Of a stretch of DNA of 64,000 bases, positions 58,301 through 64,000 are shown in pieces. A program made the translations under genes and the position numbers. How positions within the stretch are numbered: the stretch's first letter is position 1; each line of letters begins with the position of its first letter. Under the pieces are notes generated by a model that made no database searches, was not told the origin of the DNA, and saw only the letters and a list, made by a program, of their open reading frames with translations. Location: positions 252,935-316,934 of the forward strand of contig BJOX01000189.1 of NCBI GenBank assembly GCA_009731375.1, read 5' to 3'. Source of the stretch: Paulinella micropora (Eukaryota; Cercozoa; Imbricatea; Euglyphida).

Positions 58301-61126
58301 AAAAAGTTGCGCCCGATCATGTTTATTAGTAGAAAGCTGTGTGCGGCGGAGCGAAATTACTGCACGCGACAGAGGGAGGCGTTGGCAGTAGTATGGGCTC
58401 TCAAGAGGCTCAGAGAATACTTGTGGGGAGGACCTCTATTCACGGTTAGGACCGATCATCACAACCTTCTTTGGTTGATGAATCATGAACAAACCGGCCG
58501 TTTGGCGCGGTGGCAAGCTTTCTTGTCATGTTTCAATTTCACGATGGTCTACTTACCGGGAAAGCGAAACGTAGTCGCTGATAGCCTTTCCAGGCTAGAG
58601 TTTCAGTCGGAGGTGTCGGCTCTCGTATCATCAGTGGAGATGATGGACCTGTCCACGGACAAGGTATACGAGGTGAGCCACATAGAGGCGATGCAGATGG
58701 CAAGAGGCGTTCGTTATGACCGCACGGGTCTACGATATAGTCCTCAAGGCCCGGAGCATGGCATATGCTGTGAGGCGCATGTTCTCGAAGACGCTGAGTG
58801 GTCTTATGAGGCATACGAGAACGCGAAGGCGAATATAAAAGAAGAGGAGGAGACGACTGAGGTCTGTACTGAACCTCCACAGGAAAATCGAAGCGAGCTT
58901 GATGAAGACCCGGAAAGGGTAGGAGTAAGGTTGGAGGACGGTACTATTCATATCGCCTCGCCTACCGCGTGGAGGCAGCAACAGGCGACGGATCCGGAGT
59001 TCAAGGAGCTCATAACGTTATACAAGAACCCTAATGAGCTTAAAAAGACTCCACAGATCAAAGATCAGATGAAGGAGATGGCGTGGAGAGATGGGCTATT
59101 GTGGTACAAGGGCCAGCATGGCAAATTTGCATCACAGCCTGACAAATGGACTCTCTGGGTACCAGAGAAGTTGAGGCGCTTTATATATGTCGCAGCCCAT
59201 AACTGCCCCTTACTGGCACATCCGGGTCGACAAAGAACTCATTGGTTCATAGCGAGGCGATTTTGGTGGAAAGGGATGAAGGAGGAGATAGACAGGGAAG
59301 TGGACGCATGCATCCCATGCAAAACCACAAAGACACCGCTGAAGGCGAACTTTGGCCTGATCGGTACATTCCCGTTACACGCCGGGATGTTTGAATTTTT
59401 ACACATCGATCATGTGGGACCTTTCCCCGAATCGGCAGAAGGGTACAGATACCTTCTTACCGCAATAGATCGAGCCACCAATTATGTCTGGGTTGTTCCT
59501 GTTAAGGACGCTACAGGCAAGACAACTGCGGAGGCTCTGATCGATAGGATCGTCTCGCAGATCGGAGTGCCTAGAAAGATATGTTCTGATCGAGGTTCTG
59601 ACTTTAATAATGAAGTCATCGACAGACTATCTAAGTACTACGGGATGAAATGGCAATATGTTACTGCCTATAACCCGAGAGCGAATGGCAAGATCGAGCG
59701 GGTACATAGACCTCTCAAAGCCTCGCTTAAGATGTACTGTATGAAGAAGGAGAATCAGAGAGCCTGGGTGGAGGCAGCACCTTCATTTGCCTTTGCAATG
59801 AACTGTCTACCCTCATCGGCATTAGGAGGAGCCAGGAGCTCAGTCTCGCCATATCAATTGGTTTACGGCCGAGAGCCTAATATCCCAACCTCACTTCTGC
59901 ATCCAAAAGACACTTGGGCAGATGAGGATGAGTTGTTCGGGATGAGACTAAGAGCGAAGATGGAGGCGGAACAAATAGTTGCGGCGCACAGGGAGGCGGA
60001 GCGCAGAAAGACTGACGCACAAGGAGTGCGACAAGCGCACTTAGATCAAGTCCGTTTCCAGGTTGGGGATATTGTACTCTTGTACCATCCTCAAGTCCCT
60101 AAGGGGGTTAGCTCTAAGCTGTTTACCCACTGGAAAGGACCATACCAGATCATGGAACAGATGGGACCTCTGAATTATAAGATCAGGGGTAGAGGGAAGG
60201 TGCAGATTGTGAATGTTCGAAGGCTGATCAAATATGACCCCTTCTTACTTGAGGATGAATCCGTTGAGGAGGCGTTGAAACGGATGAAGGAGGACTTCAA
60301 AGAGGTACCGCCTATACAGAAGGAGGATACCTTAGAGGAGGAGAATGCCTATCGGGCACCTGTCACGGAGAAGGAGGAGACCGAGAAGGAGAGTAAGGAA
60401 GACTCAAACCGCAAAAGCGCGGCGGGGACTCAGTCTAAAGCCCCCATAGTCCGCGGCGGTACGAAGGAGAAGTTCACGGAGGCGCAGAGGAGGAGAGCGC
60501 AAAACGATCTCATCTTCGACCAACCGAGGAAGGTGGCAAGGTCGACGCGAGCGACGGATGTCCATGGAGGAGGAGGGGAGAAGGACACTAACCCGAACGC
60601 GGGTAATGTGGACATTCGACATGTGCGATGGAAGGAAGGAGAGGCGATTGCGGCCATCAAGTGGGTCCGAGACGCTTTTTATCTGTTGAGACCGGCAGAA
60701 TCTCATGTTGCCGATGACACTCTCTCAGATCTTTATCTCATGCGAGCTGTGGCGGTCCCGCAGACTACACGGGCAGCACGGACATCGAAGAGATCCTTAG
60801 CAGCAAAAACGATACAACCGGTACTCCATTTTTGGAGAAGCATGGACCCTGTTGAGGATCCAAAAGCTAGACAATATTTACCGGTGTACAAAGACGCGAA
60901 AAATCTCGAGACATGGGATGATACTATTACCCTTCGAGACAAAGACCACACTGCGTGGACTATTCAGTCACTGCCTAGAGGAGTGCTTGACATTCCTTTT
61001 GACTTATCTTTGGGCGCCATCCCTAACAAAATATGGGACATTCTGGAGGAGTCGAAGTTTGACTTGACTTTTGTTGGCGGCCCGCCACCTGGCAAAGGGG
61101 TTCGCGCAAGGCGACGAAGGCAGTAA
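55379..61126 (+). CDS. pol: pol polyprotein: protease, reverse transcriptase, RNase H, integrase, 1915 aa
   Basis: Retropepsin-like segment about 160-260, with Asp168 in NDTMA, where DTG is usual, and ILLSYDQL later. Reverse transcriptase about 640-850, with catalytic Asp726 (VIDLKNGF) and the pair Asp806/Asp807 in YIDD. RNase H begins at about 955 (VDTDASK). Integrase has an HHCC zinc site (His1274, Cys1311, Cys1314), a catalytic triad Asp1344, Asp1404 and Glu1440 with 35 residues between the last two, and a GPY/F motif near 1584. A hydrophilic linker and about 300 further residues of unknown type follow; no chromodomain is recognised. The first ATG is 55379, but the frame is open back to the gag stop, so it is probably made as Gag-Pol. 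Confidence 0.93.
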   Translation: MPTVDEQDTNGSVPPRREGEGTQPHKPQGKHLLVHPSRANMINDANRKAKKAMEERKPKPKARSSPTKKQRTVPPPKDSIVSAIDTSTLGVPDSVQKTLEIPEAPETQEVKLAEKGGEREEDKELELRLKTLERKIHVLAASLHRPDALCYTDLFCETLQTTLKVGNDTMANINIVGQKFLNSHRTWVDKNIRKTKGTLKGVGSRTEITGIVTLIFKLKSGRVYRADLYVVPDYHGSILLSYDQLATMGAVIDCAARRVIYGVKNGEEEDINPMTATDSYEAFELSLATERKKLAFVHEATEAYVHPYVTVPEELTWTDNWETEMQAYTVTIPAWDRKSIDDLVVARNEEIICVAKQCPSLARFAEGGGADVHITNGYCYHAKVSDEKREAFVPRRKGRIPDTPADDIKTFITNFWGDVPTWPRSLTEVKKCLRTLFESNKPYTVILPYNEKAIWAQEIRDRLIDHPIPVPSRKQQLVVACRLGSREQSSAYKQKLRAQDKLKLIPQAFTCFDGFYTRKAPIQYANLIDMLVGLGHDDEPDTVTYERTGLDDLSEEDLSLEEDLAPLKEHKKMSEEDFQAAARKILEEGVGSEREKAFLKAKMEAYREIFDPPRAGGVKSDDFTAVIYKIPGAEPSPAPRRANLSIHEAKIAEENVRQLLDEDFIERSTSPIVSQPKIVPKPGGEWRLTINYARVNKVLEEERNPLPTLEEGRRVLRNAKFYSVIDLKNGFWQIPLDEKSRWLTAFVVGMEIYQWKVLPMGLKQAPGLFQKAMQKMLSGQYDDQSEDGFMRRRGQKAGEYAFCYIDDIIVYSNTMEEHIDHLSDVFRRIGAFGLKCNLKKCQLARTSVTYLGYEISHNRVSISREKREEIMSRQLPKNRTELHSFLAMAQYYSQFIPDWGATRAKLEKMIDFGDFEKWDEEALQAFNTLKDIIYKDPKDGGLVLMMPDFTKPFVVDTDASKFAIGAVLQQEDEEKKLRPIMFISRKLCAAERNYCTRQREALAVVWALKRLREYLWGGPLFTVRTDHHNLLWLMNHEQTGRLARWQAFLSCFNFTMVYLPGKRNVVADSLSRLEFQSEVSALVSSVEMMDLSTDKVYEVSHIEAMQMARGVRYDRTGLRYSPQGPEHGICCEAHVLEDAEWSYEAYENAKANIKEEEETTEVCTEPPQENRSELDEDPERVGVRLEDGTIHIASPTAWRQQQATDPEFKELITLYKNPNELKKTPQIKDQMKEMAWRDGLLWYKGQHGKFASQPDKWTLWVPEKLRRFIYVAAHNCPLLAHPGRQRTHWFIARRFWWKGMKEEIDREVDACIPCKTTKTPLKANFGLIGTFPLHAGMFEFLHIDHVGPFPESAEGYRYLLTAIDRATNYVWVVPVKDATGKTTAEALIDRIVSQIGVPRKICSDRGSDFNNEVIDRLSKYYGMKWQYVTAYNPRANGKIERVHRPLKASLKMYCMKKENQRAWVEAAPSFAFAMNCLPSSALGGARSSVSPYQLVYGREPNIPTSLLHPKDTWADEDELFGMRLRAKMEAEQIVAAHREAERRKTDAQGVRQAHLDQVRFQVGDIVLLYHPQVPKGVSSKLFTHWKGPYQIMEQMGPLNYKIRGRGKVQIVNVRRLIKYDPFLLEDESVEEALKRMKEDFKEVPPIQKEDTLEEENAYRAPVTEKEETEKESKEDSNRKSAAGTQSKAPIVRGGTKEKFTEAQRRRAQNDLIFDQPRKVARSTRATDVHGGGGEKDTNPNAGNVDIRHVRWKEGEAIAAIKWVRDAFYLLRPAESHVADDTLSDLYLMRAVAVPQTTRAARTSKRSLAAKTIQPVLHFWRSMDPVEDPKARQYLPVYKDAKNLETWDDTITLRDKDHTAWTIQSLPRGVLDIPFDLSLGAIPNKIWDILEESKFDLTFVGGPPPGKGVRARRRRQ

Positions 61127-61903
61127 GTGACATTTTTTTCTTTTATCACGCGTCGGACATTGAAAGCTGCATGTGGATTAATCTCATAGTGCCCATGTCA
61201 GATCATGTCTTATTAAAATGTTTTTATACCATTGTTGTTACTTGGCATTTTTATCGCAACATATGAGTGCGAGGGTCAATCGGCAAATGGATACGACACC
61301 GTATAAGGGGATCGCTTGTGAGTTTAGCGATGGTGTTCCTGGTACGACCCTGCTTCAAGTATCCAGGGTGATGTTCTCAAAAAATGTTCTCATAGTAGAC
61401 ATATTAAATTTTTTTCTTTGGATATACTTAATATCGTCATACCAGCACGGTCCGTCTCTACTTGTGTCGGCATATCGCATGGTCGGGCTCACTCACCCCG
61501 GCTTTGGATATAGTTATTAGGTCTGGCCCCCTAGTACTATATTAAGGTAACCGATTGAATACAAGGGTATGTTATTAAAAGACAATGTATTTACTGATCG
61601 GAAGTGTTTTTGGAGAAGGAGAAAAATTATAACGCTGCTTTTATTGCAATAGTAATACTATTTGTTCTTGACATACTGCCTCAGAATTAAGTTACGGGGG
61701 GGACAACAAGTGTGGAAGGAGGAGTTTTTATTTACAAAAACGAGGCTGGAGATTTATAGTTGACTCGTGTCTGGCGTATGCGTTTTATATATCCACTGCA
61801 CCGTCTATCCGTGGGTTAATGCACTTAGTTGCGACACCCCGTAGCGTTTGTGCAGAAAAGAAATCAGCAATTATATGACGAAAATATTGCATATTTCCGT
61901 CAT
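61127..61903 (+). other. Retrotransposon 3' untranslated region
   Basis: About 780 bp between the pol stop and the polypurine tract. A 100-codon frame at 61218-61520 has a hydrophobic stretch but no recognisable features; it is not called as a gene. Confidence 0.5.
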
Positions 61904-61918
61904 AAAAACGGGAAGGGG
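61904..61918 (+). other. Polypurine tract
   Basis: AAAAACGGGAAGGGG ends three bases before the 3' LTR, the expected plus-strand primer site. Confidence 0.7.
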
Positions 61919-61921
61919 TAC

Positions 61922-62168
61922 TGTAGGCATCACCCCCCGGATAGCCGGTAAAAAGTACCCTTTTTCTGGTGTCAGGTGCACCTAGTTTTTTCCCATTATT
62001 TTCAATATCGTTTGGCCGGATTTGACCTAATGCCATTTTAACCTTGGTCTGTTGCCGTTTTCTTTTCGGCTTCACTGAGCTAATATAACGAGACATCATT
62101 CTCTTTTGGGGATTTGTGTCTGGTTGTATTACCGACTTTTTATTGAGCTATCTTCGGGGAATGTAACA
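61922..62168 (+). repeat. 3' LTR
   Basis: 247 bp, 245 identical to the 5' LTR. Confidence 0.93.
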
Positions 62169-62172
62169 ATGA

Positions 62173-64000
62173 GCCTCAGCCTGATCAGTCGGGCGCACTG
62201 AGCCGGACGGCCGGTGCGGCATATTACTGTAACTGAGTGGTAGGCCGCCGAAACTTCATGATCTGAGTATTATGTTCACTGCCATGATAATTGAGAGTCA
62301 ACAATACGAGTTAGTATCAACCGTGACGACGGTCACACAGTGTTGAAACAGATGCAGCCGATGCCGGACGCGACCGAACTGAGGATTTTTCAATATACTA
62401 CAAAATTTTCACTCACTCTAAGGCTCTCAAAATATTAATATTCATTTAGGCATGATCAGACATTTGGCTACTGGGAGTCGGAAGTTGTGGTCGGAAAGTC
62501 AGAGTCTCGGATTCAATCAGTTTTAGTGAGAAATCATTTAAAAACTGTAATCACTAATATATCAAGAATAAACTACCATCATGGTTACTTACGCTATATT
62601 TTTGCAAGGCTATGTAGTCCGACTTGGAAAGTCGATGAATGACTTCACTGAATGCCGCAGTACCAGGTTTTCAAGTGTCAAACTTTGGCACATAGAGTCA
62701 CTAAAACTTTGAAAATATTATCACGAATTGATGTCGCTATAACTAGCATGTTTCAATCATATATACAGCTTCGTGCCCTGACCCTCGAGGCAGGCTTTCA
62801 TATGTACAAGTTCGCGCCCTGACCCTCGAGGCAGGCGTCGCAAGCAATAAACGGGGCCAGAACTTGGTGGTGTGTAACCCTGTTCAGTTTCTGAATCAGA
62901 TCCAGGGAACAAGCGAGGTCATGTTAACCGTGTTAAGTTTCTGAATCAGATCCAGGGAACAATCAGCTGACCATAGGCCGGCCTTGCGGTTACAACCACA
63001 ACAGCCGTTGCGCATATCATTTTGAAAACTTTCCAACCCACAGAAGGCCAATTAGAATGCTCCAGCAAATCGTTCATATTGCTCATGTCTCCGCCATTTC
63101 TTGCGCCAATATCAAAGGCAGTCATGTCTTCTCTTTAGTTTGGATCCGCGAAACCTAGAACAAGTAAAGCACACGACAGCTGCCCAAGACGGATCTAAGC
63201 TATTCTTGGAAGTTGTGCCAAACATAAATGAATCCACTCACCAAGAAATAAAGGGAGCTCGATCATGTTGTGCATACAAAAGATAGTACTAAAGTTATAT
63301 CCGTAGATTGCAGTGAAAGGTGGCGTCGCGTGTGTTTGTAAGGCTGGGACAAACACACAAAGAGGACCTATTGAGTATTTTGGAGTGTGGGAAGCAGTCA
63401 AAAGTTGAAATAGGGCTCGGGGGTGGGACTAGTGGGATGGCAGTGGTTGTGTTGTGTTGTGTAAAAGGTTATGTGAATATTGTGAAGAGTGCGTGAAGGT
63501 TTTGATGCCCGAGTCCTCTCGCTGATCTGCTGAGGTCGAAGATTTGACATCCCTTTGTCACGGGCCAGCTAACCCGTGTGACTTTCCGAATATGGATTTT
63601 CGAGACGGAAAGGGTAAAATGGCAAAACATTTTCAAATCACGACCGCAACTGCCGTAAATATATGGCTAAATCCTCTCATCCTTTTCTCTTCCTTCCACC
63701 GCAAATGACGGATAAACGAAATGGACTCACCGCAGATTACGGGTACTTTGGACGTTTTCCCGGAAAACTAACGAGCAGGCCGGCCCAGGCCAGAGCGTGC
63801 GTGGTTCTTCGAAACGCAAATTTTTGGCAGCAGCTCTTGGCATATCGTGCACTGTGATGAATGTTTTATCTCGCTCTTTCCTCTCCATATGTGAGGTGGT
63901 TGTATGCATGTTCAATATGATACAATTGAAGAAGAGTTTTCTCGTTTGAATCTCTTTTCTTCTTTCCTGCTGTTTGTTTGTTTCCTGTGTTCCCTCGATC
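62173..64000. other. Intergenic sequence right of the retrotransposon
   Basis: Contains two small tandem duplications: GCCCTGACCCTCGAGGCAGG at 62776 and 62817, and TTTCTGAATCAGATCCAGGG at 62887 and 62938. The longest open frames are about 60 codons and show no recognisable features. Confidence 0.5.

Larger units (their letters stand above)
51780..62168 (+). mobile_element. Complete Ty3/gypsy-type LTR retrotransposon
   Basis: Two 247-bp LTRs (TG...CA) differ at only two positions and are flanked by a 4-bp duplication, ATGA (51776-51779 and 62169-62172). Inside are a probable primer binding site, gag, pol in the order protease-RT-RNase H-integrase (the gypsy order), and a polypurine tract. Both reading frames are intact, so the insertion is young. 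It lies in the least microsatellite-rich part of the window and contains no long simple repeat itself. Confidence 0.95.

Noticed and set aside
60250-61126. A chromodomain at the pol C-terminus
   Set aside because: The tail lacks the chromodomain aromatic pattern; left as an unknown extension.
61218-61520. A third retrotransposon gene after pol
   Set aside because: 100 codons, no recognisable features apart from a hydrophobic stretch; too weak to call.

Overview
The window is nuclear DNA of an intron-rich microbial eukaryote. Genes are split into very short exons (17-140 nt) joined at GT/GC...AG junctions. A Ty3/gypsy-type LTR retrotransposon and several MITE-like families are present, and stop codons follow the standard code. 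I cannot name the species. Roughly the first 50 kb is dominated by simple repeats (CTAT/GATA, CATA/GTAT, GA/CT, AT, CTA, GGA, TTTCC) and by assembly gaps. Almost every long open frame there is repeat translated as protein and has been left out.

Layout. (1) About 1-16 kb: a minus-strand gene (gene B) starts at 15919 and runs leftward, with at least 12 small phase-compatible exons down to position 989. It has a basic, Ser/Pro-rich N-terminus and a possible PH-like segment, and no stop is seen before the window edge. (2) 15.9-16.5 kb: a short divergent intergenic region. (3) 16.5-49.14 kb: a plus-strand gene (gene A) of about 32.6 kb. Its 17 visible exons join without a phase conflict into 661 codons ending at a TAG at 49140-49142. 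Domain order is A20-type zinc finger, BACK-like helical region, OTU cysteine protease of the YOD1/OTU1 type with Asp, Cys and His in place, and two RanBP2/NZF-type zinc fingers. This reads as a ubiquitin-directed deubiquitinase with an unusual domain set. (4) 49.15-51.78 kb: MITEs, a gap and unassigned sequence. (5) 51780-62168: a complete, young LTR retrotransposon with 247-bp LTRs (2 differences), a 4-bp target duplication, intact gag and intact pol. (6) 62.17-64 kb: unassigned sequence.

The most unusual signal is how the introns are built. Next to many real exons the intron holds repeated copies of one edge of that exon together with its splice site, separated by microsatellite. Acceptor plus exon start is usually copied upstream of the exon, and exon end plus donor is usually copied downstream. 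Copies often stop inside the exon at a few bases that match the adjoining microsatellite. The clearest case is the OTU catalytic-His exon (34161-34219), with eight 5'-edge copies before it and about seven 3'-edge copies after it. This suggests recurrent template switching or unequal exchange between intronic microsatellites and exon microhomology, leaving arrays of decoy splice sites.

In the retrotransposon, gag and pol share one frame separated by a single UGA. A good donor lies just before the UGA and an acceptor just before the pol ATG, so removing a 93-nt intron would fuse Gag to Pol.
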